A stretch of 20,838 nt of DNA, taken from positions 1 to 20,838 of the forward strand of contig JADCDC010000357.1 in NCBI GenBank assembly GCA_020252385.1. Reading direction: 5' to 3'. This DNA is from Aestuariivirga sp. (GTDB taxonomy: Bacteria; Pseudomonadota; Alphaproteobacteria; Rhizobiales; Aestuariivirgaceae). Shown piece after piece: positions 7,389-14,936 of this stretch; position 1 is the first letter of the stretch; each line of letters starts with the position of its first letter. Both the position numbers and the translations under genes were made by a program. Below the pieces are notes generated by a model that worked only from the letters and a program-made list of their open reading frames with translations, made no database searches and had not been told where the DNA came from.

Positions 7389-8438
7389 ATGGGGCAGAAG
7401 ACGGTGGCAGTCGGCATGGTGGGGTGTGGCTTCTACGCCCAGAATCATCTCCATGCCTGGGCAGACCTCAAGCCGGAGGGAGCGCTCCTCACCGCCGTTT
7501 GCGACCGCGATCCCGCACGGGCCGAGGCGGCAGGCGCGAAATTCGGCGTGCCGCATTTCACCGACATGGGCCAGATGCTCGACACGGTGAAGATCGACAT
7601 GCTGGACATCGCCACCCGCATGGACACGCACCAGGAACTTGCCGCCATTGCCGCCGAGCGTGGGGTTCCGGCAGTCGTTCAGAAGCCCTTCGCGCCCACC
7701 TGGGAGGAGTGCATCGCCATCGTCGAGAAGGCGCGCCGCCATGGCGCCTGGCTCGCCGTGCATGAGAACTTCCGCTTCGCCAGCGCCATGCGCGCGGTGA
7801 AGAAGGTGCTGGATCAGGGCACGATCGGCACGCCCAACTGGGCGCGGCTCTCCTGGCGCACGGGCTTCGACGTCTATCGCGGCCAGCCCTATCTCGCCGA
7901 GGAGGAGAAGCTGGTCATCCAGGACGTCGGCATCCACATCCTCGATCTCGCGCGCTATTTCCTTGGCGAGGTCGCGCATCTCTCCTGCGAGACGCAGAAG
8001 CGCAATCCGAAGATCCGCGCGGAGGACACGGCAACCATCCTGATGCGCCACACCTCCGGCGCGGTCTCGGTGGTGGAGGCCACCTATGGCGCCAAGCGCG
8101 GCAACGACCCCTTCCCCGAAACCATGCTGGAGATCGAGGGCGACGGCGGCACAGTGATCCTCACCAAGGGCGAGAGGATGATCGTGACCACGCAAGGGCT
8201 GACCTTCGAGGACCAGGTGGGCGGCCCCCTCCTCCACTGGACCAGCAGGCCCTGGCACGTCTCGCAGGAAGCCGTGCTGCACACCAACCGCCACATGTTC
8301 CAGTGCGTGCGCGACGGGCTGCCCGCCGACACCTCGGGCGAGGACAACCTCAAGACCTATGCGCTGGTCGAGGCCGCCTATGAGGCGGCACGTTCAGGCC
8401 GGTCGGTGGCGCCCGTGCAGTGGGTTCCGAAGGGCTGA
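7389..8438 (+). CDS. Gfo/Idh/MocA-family NAD(P)-dependent oxidoreductase
   Basis: A 349-residue sugar or cyclitol dehydrogenase-like enzyme. The N-terminal Rossmann fold shows VGMVGCGFYAQNHLHAW near residues 8-24 and a following DRDP that would contact the adenosine ribose. The family EKP motif appears as QKP (VPAVVQKPF, near residues 95-103), keeping the catalytic lysine but changing the glutamate. The C-terminal substrate domain has DVGIHILDLARYFLG near residues 178-192, whose histidine is the usual active-site histidine. The substrate is unknown. The gene stands alone, downstream of a palindromic repeat and convergent with ku, with 4 bp between the stops. The start ATG at 7389 fits the beginning of the Rossmann strand; upstream in-frame sequence lies in the repeat. 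Confidence 0.9.
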   Translation: MGQKTVAVGMVGCGFYAQNHLHAWADLKPEGALLTAVCDRDPARAEAAGAKFGVPHFTDMGQMLDTVKIDMLDIATRMDTHQELAAIAAERGVPAVVQKPFAPTWEECIAIVEKARRHGAWLAVHENFRFASAMRAVKKVLDQGTIGTPNWARLSWRTGFDVYRGQPYLAEEEKLVIQDVGIHILDLARYFLGEVAHLSCETQKRNPKIRAEDTATILMRHTSGAVSVVEATYGAKRGNDPFPETMLEIEGDGGTVILTKGERMIVTTQGLTFEDQVGGPLLHWTSRPWHVSQEAVLHTNRHMFQCVRDGLPADTSGEDNLKTYALVEAAYEAARSGRSVAPVQWVPKG

Positions 8439-8442
8439 GCGC

Positions 8443-9288
8443 TCAGGAGGCCTTTTTCTGCGGCGCCTTTGCGCGCTTCCCCGGCGTCCTCGCCTGAGCC
8501 TCGCCGCCGGGCTTCAGGCTCTTGCGCAGGGCATCGAGCAGGTCCACCACCTTGCCCTCGGGTGCGGCGGGAGAGGGCCTGGCCACGATGCGCTTGCCCT
8601 TGGCCTTCTCCGCGATCAGCTGCTTCATCGCCTCGGCATAGCTGTCATGGAAGCGGCTGGGGTCGAAGGGTGCCTCCTTCCGCTTGATCAGTTCGCGCGC
8701 CAGCCCGCCCATCTCCTCGTCGCGCTTCAGTGACGGCAGATCGCCGAAAAAGGGCTTCGCTGGGCGCAGTTCATCCTTGTAGCGCAAAACCTCCATGACG
8801 AGGCCCTGCTCCACGGGGCCGACGGCAACGACATGCTCGCGGCCTGACATGGTGATCTGCCCCACGCCCAGCTTCTTCATGTCCGTGAGCGCCTCGCGGA
8901 TCACCAGATAGCCCTCCGCCGCCTGCTCGTCGGCCGGCACGATGTAATAGGGCTTCTCGAAGTAGCGCGGGTCGATCTCGCTCACGTCGATGAACTGCTG
9001 GAGATCGAGGGTCTTCCTGGATTCGACCCGCAACCCCTCGATCTCTTCGGCCTCGAGGGTCACATAGACGTCCTTGTCGATCTCATAGCCCTTGACGATG
9101 TCGGCCGTGTCGACGGGGCCGATGCCCTTCACCGTCTTGGTGTAGTTCACCCGCTTGCCCGATGGCTTGTGGATCTGGTTGAGTGCAACCGAAGAGGAAG
9201 TTTCGACGGCGTTGTAGACCTCGACCGGGATCGACACCAGCGACAGGCGCAAGACTCCCTTCCAATACGCACGACCGGGCCGCGGCAT
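8443..9288 (-). CDS. ku: Non-homologous end-joining protein Ku
   Basis: A 281-residue bacterial Ku. It begins RAYWKGVLRLSLVSIPVEVYNA, the hallmark N-terminus, continues through the ring-forming core (LNQIHKPSGKRVNYTK, EIDPRYFEKPYYIVP, RPAKPFFGDLP) and ends in a lysine-rich tail (TPGKRAKAPQKKAS) of the kind that modulates DNA binding. Bacterial Ku homodimers thread onto double-strand ends and recruit LigD. No ligD, polymerase or nuclease gene is in the window. The start MPRPGRAYW at 9288 is chosen because GAGGAG lies just upstream; an ATG-like codon 24 bases further upstream would place the ribosome-binding site inside the gene. The 144 bp upstream contains several GAGTC/GACTC pentamers on both strands. 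Confidence 0.96.
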   Translation of the reverse strand: MPRPGRAYWKGVLRLSLVSIPVEVYNAVETSSSVALNQIHKPSGKRVNYTKTVKGIGPVDTADIVKGYEIDKDVYVTLEAEEIEGLRVESRKTLDLQQFIDVSEIDPRYFEKPYYIVPADEQAAEGYLVIREALTDMKKLGVGQITMSGREHVVAVGPVEQGLVMEVLRYKDELRPAKPFFGDLPSLKRDEEMGGLARELIKRKEAPFDPSRFHDSYAEAMKQLIAEKAKGKRIVARPSPAAPEGKVVDLLDALRKSLKPGGEAQARTPGKRAKAPQKKAS

Positions 9289-9432
9289 TTTACGCTCCTC
9301 TACTCGACTCACATTGGACTCGCGCTGCGTGCCATCCCGCAGCAGCCGAATCAGAACGGGAGTCCCGTAGAGTCAGTTCCGACTCAGCGTCAGCCTGATT
9401 CTGCAACCCGGCACAGCCTCAAGTTCGGTCCA

Positions 9433-10803
9433 TCAGTCAGCGGTCATCTCGGCGATGAACTCTTCCGCCACCTCCAGATAGCGGTCAATGTCAGGCTCCG
9501 TATGCACGAAGGAGGTCTGAGGGCCTGCACTGGCAATCGCTTCCCAGATGCCGCGGTTGGCCATGAAGACTCTTCTTGCGTCGCTGAATGCGCGGTCGAG
9601 TGAAGGAACAGCATCTTCCGCGTTTTGGGGCAACCGCTCGCCGAGGCAAAAGCCGGAACGCGGCCCATAGCGAAACGCCCGCCATGGCAGATTGTACCGT
9701 GCGATGATCCCGTCGATACCGTCAGCGAGCCGGCCCCCCAGCGCCGCCATTCGGCGATAGCCTTCCTCGGTCAATACCTCTTCAAGGACCGCGCGCGCGG
9801 CAGCGAGTGTGATGGCGCTGCCATAGGTTGTTCCACCAATCGCGAGGCCGCGAACCTTGGCGATGTCAACATCACGGTTTTCCTCAACGAACCTGCCCAA
9901 CTCGGCCGTCATGCCATAGGCCCCCAGCGGCATGCCCGATCCCAGTCCCTTGCCAAGCGTGACGAAATCCGCAGAAAGCCCGTGCTCCCGAACAAGTCCG
10001 CCATATGCGAACTGCCAGGTATGGGTTTCATCCAGCGCAAGGAGCGCGCCTGTCTCTTTGGTTAGCCGGTAAGCCTCGTGCAGAAAGCCGGGCTCGGGCA
10101 GGACGAGGGAACAATTGGTGAGTGCCGGTTCAGTAAGCACGAGCGCCACGTCCCTGTCCTGAAGCGCGCTGGCGGGCGCAGCAAGATCATTGAGCGGCAC
10201 ATTGACGGTGTCCGCCGTGGCACTGGCCGAGACGCCCATGCCATCGGGTTTCGCAGGCGCATTGGCGCCGGGCCCGCCACCTTCAGCCATCGTGACCTCG
10301 ATATGGCCGTGATACTTGCCCTCGAAGATGACGACCTTCTGCCTGCCCGTGTAGGCACGAGAGATCCGGATCACCTCGGCATTGGCGGCCGAGGCGCTGA
10401 GAGTATACTGCCACATCGGAAGGCCGACACGATCCCGCAACGCCTGCGATACCGCGATTGCATCTTCTCCCGGCAACAGAAACTGCATTCCCCGCGCCGC
10501 CTGCTCTGAAACGCGGCGGCTGACCGCATTCTCTCCGTGCCCGATGGTGTTGCTGAGATCGGAGAGATTGAAGTCGATATAGCTGTTTCCATCGACGTCG
10601 TGAAACCGACTGCCCGATCCGTGCGAAACGAAAATCGGCTGGTGCCGGTAGAGGCCGGCCATCCAGGCCATCGGCACGCCATCTGGCATCACGCCGCGGC
10701 CGATCGACAGAAGATTGCGTGATTGCACCGTCCGTGATGCAAACAGCTCGCTTTCACGCGCGAAGATTTTCTCGAGGTTTCGTCCGTATCGCGGTGATTT
10801 CAT
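9433..10803 (-). CDS. Class III aminotransferase (glutamate-1-semialdehyde aminomutase-like)
   Basis: A 456-residue fold-type I PLP enzyme. Visible: FHDVDGNSYIDFNLSDLSNTIGHG (68-90, the class III entrance motif), KYHGH at 163-167 (aromatic stacking on PLP), LDETHT at 257-262 (the cofactor-pyridine aspartate D258), and LGKGLGSGMPLGAYG at 283-297 with Schiff-base lysine K285. Overall it resembles GSA aminomutase (HemL-like), but the usual SGTEA phosphate-binding loop reads SASAANAE (136-143). A long N-terminal stretch (residues 1-50) precedes the usual start. It is therefore probably a paralogue with another amino donor/acceptor rather than the tetrapyrrole enzyme. By eye its G+C and codon use are lower than neighbours, and the 109 bp upstream are AT-richer, suggesting recent acquisition. 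The ATG at 10803 follows a modest GGACGG. Confidence 0.88.
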   Translation of the reverse strand: MKSPRYGRNLEKIFARESELFASRTVQSRNLLSIGRGVMPDGVPMAWMAGLYRHQPIFVSHGSGSRFHDVDGNSYIDFNLSDLSNTIGHGENAVSRRVSEQAARGMQFLLPGEDAIAVSQALRDRVGLPMWQYTLSASAANAEVIRISRAYTGRQKVVIFEGKYHGHIEVTMAEGGGPGANAPAKPDGMGVSASATADTVNVPLNDLAAPASALQDRDVALVLTEPALTNCSLVLPEPGFLHEAYRLTKETGALLALDETHTWQFAYGGLVREHGLSADFVTLGKGLGSGMPLGAYGMTAELGRFVEENRDVDIAKVRGLAIGGTTYGSAITLAAARAVLEEVLTEEGYRRMAALGGRLADGIDGIIARYNLPWRAFRYGPRSGFCLGERLPQNAEDAVPSLDRAFSDARRVFMANRGIWEAIASAGPQTSFVHTEPDIDRYLEVAEEFIAEMTAD

Positions 10804-10809
10804 CCGTCC

Positions 10810-10910
10810 ATTCCCAAGTCACCATCCAGCTGGCCATTCCTGACCCGCCATGCCGGCAGCCATTACAAGACCAGACGGCAACATCAATTATAACTTGTGG
10901 ACTTGGGAAT
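10810..10910. repeat. 11-bp inverted repeat, 79 bp apart
   Basis: ATTCCCAAGTC at 10810-10820 and GACTTGGGAAT at 10900-10910 are exact reverse complements. They bracket the AT-rich gap between the class III aminotransferase start and the META-domain gene stop. They could be remnants of a mobile-element or island edge, or the arms of a long hairpin; no transposase remains. Confidence 0.55.
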
Positions 10911-10912
10911 TT

Positions 10913-11605
10913 CTAGAGCGCGCGGTCGAGAACCATCGCCTGCTCGTCGCCCGTCATCAGGCGGATCTGGCCATTCTCGCCGGGGGTGACGCGCGTGACC
11001 TTGGCCATGAGTTCGCTCATGCGCTGCTCGACCTCCATGGCGGGAGACTCGCATGCCATCTTGGTCTGGGCCAGATTGCCGAAGCTCAGCCCCTCGCCCG
11101 AGAGCGTGTAGGGGCCGGAGAACCGGTTGCAGCCGCTCTTGCCGCTCACCTGACCGTCGCGCCCGAACACCACGGTCGCGATGACGCCCGCCGGAAGCTC
11201 GTCCGTGCCGAGGCGGATCACGCGCCAGCCGCCTTCGATCGCCGTCATGCTGTCGCCGCCGCAGCCAACGAAGCGCTGGCCCCGGACCTCGACCTCGACG
11301 CCAACCGGAAAGGGCATGCCCGTCATCGTGTCGGCGCACAGGCGCTCCGTCACGGTTATCACAAGGGTCTCGCCGCCCTGCCGGGCGGTGATCTGCGGGC
11401 GGCCGTCCACCACGCTGCGCTCGAAGCCCGGCGCCTCGAAGCGCTGCTCCTGGCCCATGACCTCGAAGGTGACGCCCTTTTCAGAGAGGCTCAGGTTCCA
11501 GAACGGCTCGTTGCCGCGCGCCGTCATTGTTTCCTCAGCCGCCATGGCAGTGCTCGTGGACAAGAGCGCGGCGATCAGGGCGAAGGCGTGGCGTGATGAT
11601 CGCAT
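10913..11605 (-). CDS. Exported META/HslJ-like domain protein
   Basis: A 230-residue exported protein. MRSSRHAFALIAALLSTSTAMAAEE is a clear signal peptide with a likely cut after A-M-A. The first mature half contains GNEPFWNLSLSEKG (about residues 31-44), the GxEPFW-type motif of a poorly characterised domain often paired with META domains. The second half has SGKSGCNRFSGPYTL and ACESPAMEVEQRM (about 160-200), the signature of the META/HslJ fold found in heat-induced envelope proteins. The role is unknown; an envelope stress or binding function is the family-level guess. The start at 11605 is chosen for the signal peptide; the frame continues upstream into the DUF3108 gene. Only 5 bp separate it from the DUF3108 stop, so the pair is an operon. 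Confidence 0.85.
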   Translation of the reverse strand: MRSSRHAFALIAALLSTSTAMAAEETMTARGNEPFWNLSLSEKGVTFEVMGQEQRFEAPGFERSVVDGRPQITARQGGETLVITVTERLCADTMTGMPFPVGVEVEVRGQRFVGCGGDSMTAIEGGWRVIRLGTDELPAGVIATVVFGRDGQVSGKSGCNRFSGPYTLSGEGLSFGNLAQTKMACESPAMEVEQRMSELMAKVTRVTPGENGQIRLMTGDEQAMVLDRAL

Positions 11606-11610
11606 GGCGC

Positions 11611-12426
11611 TCAATTCTGGTTCGCGGCCTTGTTGGCGCCGCCCTCCGCCGACAGCTTGGTGACATAGGCGTTGAAGGGCAGGCCCTTGAGCTTGCCCGA
11701 CAGCGCCACAGGCAGCCACAGCGTCTGTCCCGAAGGCAACTCCCCGATCGGCGCGAAAGACACGTCATAGCTTTCGCGCGGCTCGTTCTTTTCAGCCGCA
11801 CGGCCGGCTATCGGCGTCCAGCTCACCACGCAATGGCGTACCGGGCCGCGGTAACCCTGCTCGCCGTCGAGTTCGCCACTGCCCTTGTCGGTCAGTGACA
11901 GTTCAAAGACGTCGCGGCCGTCGAAGACCTGCTGCACCGTCGGGCACGGGGTCTTTCCCGCCGTTCCGATGCGCAGCACGACCGTCATCGGGTCCGCCAT
12001 CTCGTCATTGAGCGCATTGTCGATGCGGGCCCGGCGCTCCGGCCTCTTCTCGCGCGGGGCATAGTCGATGCCGTCCGCCGTCCAGCGGAGCTTCGCTTCA
12101 CGGGTGTTGTCGTCGCGCTGGCGCACCAGGTGGAAGCTCTGCGGGGCGATGGCCGATCCCTTCGCAACGCTTTCCGCCTCCACCTTGGCGCTGTATTCCG
12201 AGAACACCCGGCTGATGCCCTTGCTCTCGATCCGTGCGCGGGAATTGATCGCTCCCCCGTTGAGGTTCAGGCGGTATTTCACCTCCGTCATGGTGACGGG
12301 GCCGACGTCGATATTGTAGTTGGCCGAGACCGAACGCACCGTCTCCGCCTGGGCGGAGAGGGCGGCGCAGGCGATGAAGACGGCCGATGGCAGGGCAATC
12401 CGCAGGGCTGACATTGGATTTTTCAT
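11611..12426 (-). CDS. Exported DUF3108-domain protein
   Basis: A 271-residue exported protein. The N-terminus MKNPMSALRIALPSAVFIACAALSAQAET is a signal peptide. The mature chain starts with beta strands (SANYNIDVGPVTMTEVKYRL) typical of DUF3108, a beta-rich periplasmic domain of unknown function in proteobacteria. It continues with SRVFSEYSAKVEAESVAKG and a later DGRDVFELSLTDKG. No catalytic motif is visible. The start ATG at 12426 has a second ATG five codons in (12414). It is the first gene of a two-gene minus-strand operon with the META-domain protein, and is divergent from the SnoaL-like gene with 96 bp between start codons. All three products in this cluster carry export signals. Confidence 0.85.
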   Translation of the reverse strand: MKNPMSALRIALPSAVFIACAALSAQAETVRSVSANYNIDVGPVTMTEVKYRLNLNGGAINSRARIESKGISRVFSEYSAKVEAESVAKGSAIAPQSFHLVRQRDDNTREAKLRWTADGIDYAPREKRPERRARIDNALNDEMADPMTVVLRIGTAGKTPCPTVQQVFDGRDVFELSLTDKGSGELDGEQGYRGPVRHCVVSWTPIAGRAAEKNEPRESYDVSFAPIGELPSGQTLWLPVALSGKLKGLPFNAYVTKLSAEGGANKAANQN

Positions 12427-12522
12427 GGGCGCATAACTACCACACCAACTTGGGCGGGAGTGTGTTGCGGCCCGGCACCTCCCTGAACTAACCTCGACAG
12501 TGTCACATGGGGGGACCACAAC
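12427..12522. promoter_or_regulatory. Divergent intergenic region (DUF3108 / SnoaL-like)
   Basis: These 96 bp separate two divergent genes for exported proteins and must contain both promoters. The sequence TCACATGGGGGGACCACAACATG offers a weak purine-rich site before the plus-strand ATG. I see no convincing -35/-10 pairs or operator. Confidence 0.4.
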
Positions 12523-12969
12523 ATGAACAAGCGCGACGTGAGCCTGGCACTGCTGGCCGGGATGGCCGGCCTCGGCCTGGCCATGCAACCTTCCGCTGCA
12601 GACTCGGCCGTCACCGGGGAGGACGCCAATGCGGCGATCATGACCTGGCTCGACGCGCTGCAGACGGGCGATCCCGCCGCCGTCGAGAAGGTGCTGGCCC
12701 CGGAATTCCAGATCCTCCGCTCGGACGGCCAAGGATACGGCAAGGTGGAATATCTCACGGTGCTGCCGAAGCAGACCAGCAAGCCGGAGATCTCGGATCT
12801 TGTCTTCTCGTCCGGGGGCGGCACGCTCGTCGCCCGCTATATCCTCCGCATCGACCAGACCATCAATGGGAAGCCTGTGCAAACGATAGCGCCGCGCCTT
12901 TCGGTGTTCCGGCGGACTGAACAGGGCTGGCTGATCGCGGCGCATGCCAACTTCGCCCGCATCGGCTGA
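12523..12969 (+). CDS. Exported SnoaL/DUF4440-like protein (NTF2 fold)
   Basis: A 148-residue protein with an N-terminal signal (MNKRDVSLALLAGMAGLGLA...PSAADS). The mature part reads AAIMTWLDALQTGDPAAVEKVLAPEFQILRSDGQGYGKVEYL: the helix followed by an xxGD(xx)ALxxLLAPDF-type motif that defines the NTF2-like/DUF4440 family. It ends with RLSVFRRTEQGWLIAAHANFARI, the typical closing strands. Members of this fold bind small hydrophobic molecules or act as isomerases/cyclases, but no catalytic dyad can be assigned. It is divergent from the DUF3108 operon and convergent with the fucosyltransferase-like gene (8 bp between stops). Confidence 0.85.
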   Translation: MNKRDVSLALLAGMAGLGLAMQPSAADSAVTGEDANAAIMTWLDALQTGDPAAVEKVLAPEFQILRSDGQGYGKVEYLTVLPKQTSKPEISDLVFSSGGGTLVARYILRIDQTINGKPVQTIAPRLSVFRRTEQGWLIAAHANFARIG

Positions 12970-12977
12970 CGATCGGG

Positions 12978-13862
12978 CTAGACGTTCGCCTGCCCGATCA
13001 GATCGCGGATGTATTCCGGGTTCTCGTTGAGCAGGGACGCAAGCCGCGCGTATCCGGAGATTTGCGGGCCGCTGCTGTTCAGCTTCCGGCACAGGAACAG
13101 CAGCCTCGCCTGCGCCAGGATCAGGAGATCGAGAATGGCATCGCTGTTGCGCACCTCCGCCTCCGCCGTGCTGAAGCCGATATGAATGGGCTTGCCGCCG
13201 GTGTCGGGGATATCGGAAAATGAATGGATCGCCGTCCCTGAGAGCGCCACCCGGCACTCGTCGATCACGCGGCGGTCATCTGTGGCAACGAAGAGATCGC
13301 TGATGGCGCGCTTGCGGATCTCCGCCAGCATGGGCCGGTAGTCCGACTTCATGTCCGTGTTGCGCACGTGGAGTGCGGCATAGCCAGCCGGCAGACGCCT
13401 CATCCTCTCCTCCAACCGGGTCCGCATCATTGGGCTCAGCGTGAGGTGCCCGAGGCAGAAGATCGAGCGCAGCCCGCCGCCATGCCCCTGATGCACCAGA
13501 AGCGGTTCACGATAGCTGGACCGCATGTTGAAGGTGATGACCTGACGGCTGTCCGCCTCCACATAGCTCTGCCTGTCTTGGTCATAGTCTACCCGGTAGC
13601 TGCTGACCCGGCCCGACACGAAGGTGGGAAAGGCCTCCAGAGAATCCAGTTCGCCCGCGGAGAGCGGATTCTCGAGCAGCATCCGGGGATGGCGGGAGAG
13701 GAAATACTTCGAGAACCGGTCGCGGAAACTCTCCGAATGGATGTAGGCGGTATCCACGATGAGATGCCGGCTACAGACCAAGGCATAGGAGTAGCAGCGC
13801 TCGATCTGGTTCAACATATCGTTGAACCCGCCCTGCGGACGGCACAACACGAAGCGTTTCAT
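12978..13862 (-). CDS. Fucosyltransferase-like glycosyltransferase
   Basis: A 294-residue soluble protein. It opens with LCRPQGGFNDMLNQIERCYSYALVCSRHLIVDTA (residues 6-39), the N-terminal loop pattern of the fucosyltransferase superfamily (GT11, GT23/NodZ, O-fucosyltransferases), where GG.ND/GN..Q follows the first strand. The donor-binding motif HxRxxD appears as HVRNTDMKSDY at 165-175, followed by a Rossmann-like LFVATDDRRVID at 190-201. This is the GDP-sugar-binding half; acceptor identity cannot be read. It stands alone rather than in a polysaccharide cluster. The start at 13862 (MKRFVLCRP) fits the first strand; the frame is open for 32 codons upstream without homology. G+C is slightly lower than the surroundings. 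Confidence 0.7.
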   Translation of the reverse strand: MKRFVLCRPQGGFNDMLNQIERCYSYALVCSRHLIVDTAYIHSESFRDRFSKYFLSRHPRMLLENPLSAGELDSLEAFPTFVSGRVSSYRVDYDQDRQSYVEADSRQVITFNMRSSYREPLLVHQGHGGGLRSIFCLGHLTLSPMMRTRLEERMRRLPAGYAALHVRNTDMKSDYRPMLAEIRKRAISDLFVATDDRRVIDECRVALSGTAIHSFSDIPDTGGKPIHIGFSTAEAEVRNSDAILDLLILAQARLLFLCRKLNSSGPQISGYARLASLLNENPEYIRDLIGQANV

Positions 13863-13981
13863 CTCTGTCCATCCCCGGCAGCCGTCACCTGGCTCGATCC
13901 TGATGCCGCTGATACAATGCCCGCTCAAGCGGGGTGCATGCAACCTTGCAGACAGCATCGGCAGTTCTGAGCGGTGGCAGC

Positions 13982-13994
13982 GCGCATTATGCGC
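13982..13994. terminator. Short hairpin just past the response-regulator stop
   Basis: GCGCA (13982-13986) and TGCGC (13990-13994) pair around a TTA loop, one base beyond the TGA of the response regulator on the minus strand. It is short and lacks a T tract, so a terminator role is only possible. Confidence 0.3.
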
Positions 13995-13995
13995 T

Positions 13996-14613
13996 TCACT
14001 GTGGTGGTCCGATCCCCGCCAGCACGGCGAGGCGGACCAGCGAAGCGGTGTTGGCGATCTCCAGCTTCTGCAGGATGTTGGCGCGGTGCGCCTCGACCGT
14101 CCGCTGGCTCACCGACAGCGCCTCGGCAATCTGCCGGCTGGACTGGCCGGCGACGATGGCATCCACGATCTCGCGCTCGCGCTCCGTCAGCTGCCGGAGC
14201 AGGCGCCGCGCCTCGCGCAGGGCCTCCGAGGTCGTGGCGCTTTCGCGCGCGCGCTCCAGGGAGGCTTCGATCGCGGCCAGGAGTTCATCCGGGTCATAGG
14301 GCTTCTCGACAAAATCGGCGGCGCCGAGCTTCATCACCTGGGTTGCCGTGCGCACGTCGCCATAGGCGGTGATCATGATCTTCGGGAAGCAATGCCCCTC
14401 CTCGCCCAGCTTCGAGATCAGCGCCGTGCCGAGCGAGGCGCCGAGATTGAAGTCGATCAGCGCGCAATCGACCTGCTGCCGGCGGGACATCAGCAGCGCG
14501 CCCGCCGGATCGTGGCTGACGCAGGTACGGTAGCCGGCGGCGCCGAGCAGGCGGGCGAGCGACTGGGCAAAGCCCCGGTCGTCATCGACGATCATGATGG
14601 TGCGGACCGTCAT
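13996..14613 (-). CDS. FixJ/NarL-type response regulator
   Basis: A 205-residue two-domain response regulator. The receiver has the acidic pocket D10-D12, phospho-acceptor D54 (CALIDFNLG), switch threonine T82 (IMITAYGD) and K104 (VEKPYDPDEL), so all phosphorylation residues are intact. The output domain is a LuxR-type helix-turn-helix, LTEREREIVDAIVAGQSSRQIAEALSVSQRTVEAHRANIL, at about residues 142-181. The T...Y and FVEKPYD pattern is FixJ-like. Its ATG overlaps the TGA of the preceding kinase remnant (ATGA), the usual arrangement of a kinase-regulator pair. Because that kinase lacks its catalytic core, this regulator must be activated by another kinase or a small phosphodonor, or act without phosphorylation. 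Targets are unknown. Confidence 0.93.
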   Translation of the reverse strand: MTVRTIMIVDDDRGFAQSLARLLGAAGYRTCVSHDPAGALLMSRRQQVDCALIDFNLGASLGTALISKLGEEGHCFPKIMITAYGDVRTATQVMKLGAADFVEKPYDPDELLAAIEASLERARESATTSEALREARRLLRQLTEREREIVDAIVAGQSSRQIAEALSVSQRTVEAHRANILQKLEIANTASLVRLAVLAGIGPPQ

Positions 14614-14936
14614 CTGGTATCCTTTGCAAGTGGTACAGTGAAGGTGAAGCTCGCGCCGCCACAGCGGTTCTCCCAGGACAGCGAGCCGCCGAGCGTGGCG
14701 GCAAGCCGCTGGCAGATGGCAAGGCCTGACCCAACCGCCGGAGATGAAAGAAATCGAATCAATCCAGGCACTGCTGCTCCCCCATTCGCCTTTCCCAAAA
14801 CCCTGCCGTCTCGGTCCGCATATGTCTGATTGATCAATCGGATAGATAAACCCGACGAAACTACAATCAGAAGCAACATGGAAAGGAATGCAACCGGTGA
14901 ACGAAACGCGCGCGACTTACACCAAATTGTTGTCAT
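14610..14936 (-). pseudogene. Histidine kinase with internal deletion (anchor plus G2 box only)
   Basis: The open frame encodes 108 residues. Residues 1-42 (MTTIWCKSRAFRSPVAFL...) contain one hydrophobic segment (about 14-33) like the first transmembrane helix of a sensor kinase. Residues 69-108 (GSGLAICQRLAATLGGSL... to VPLAKDTR) are the G2 box and final strands of a HATPase_c domain. Everything between, including the second membrane helix, DHp histidine (H box), N box and G1 box, is missing; residues 43-68 match nothing I recognise. The stop overlaps the response-regulator start in ATGA fashion, which argues it descends from the cognate kinase. The upstream half has visibly lower G+C than the G2 part. 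It cannot be an active kinase. An assembly collapse is possible. Confidence 0.75.

Noticed and set aside
5945..7417. 490-codon minus-strand frame opposite the chemoreceptor
   Set aside because: It is a mirror of the receptor's biased codons (leucine/glycine/aspartate-rich), runs through the palindromic repeat, and has no motif or ribosome-binding site.
12427..13257. Long N-terminal extension of the DUF3108 frame
   Set aside because: The signal peptide starts at 12426; the extension is antisense to the SnoaL-like gene.
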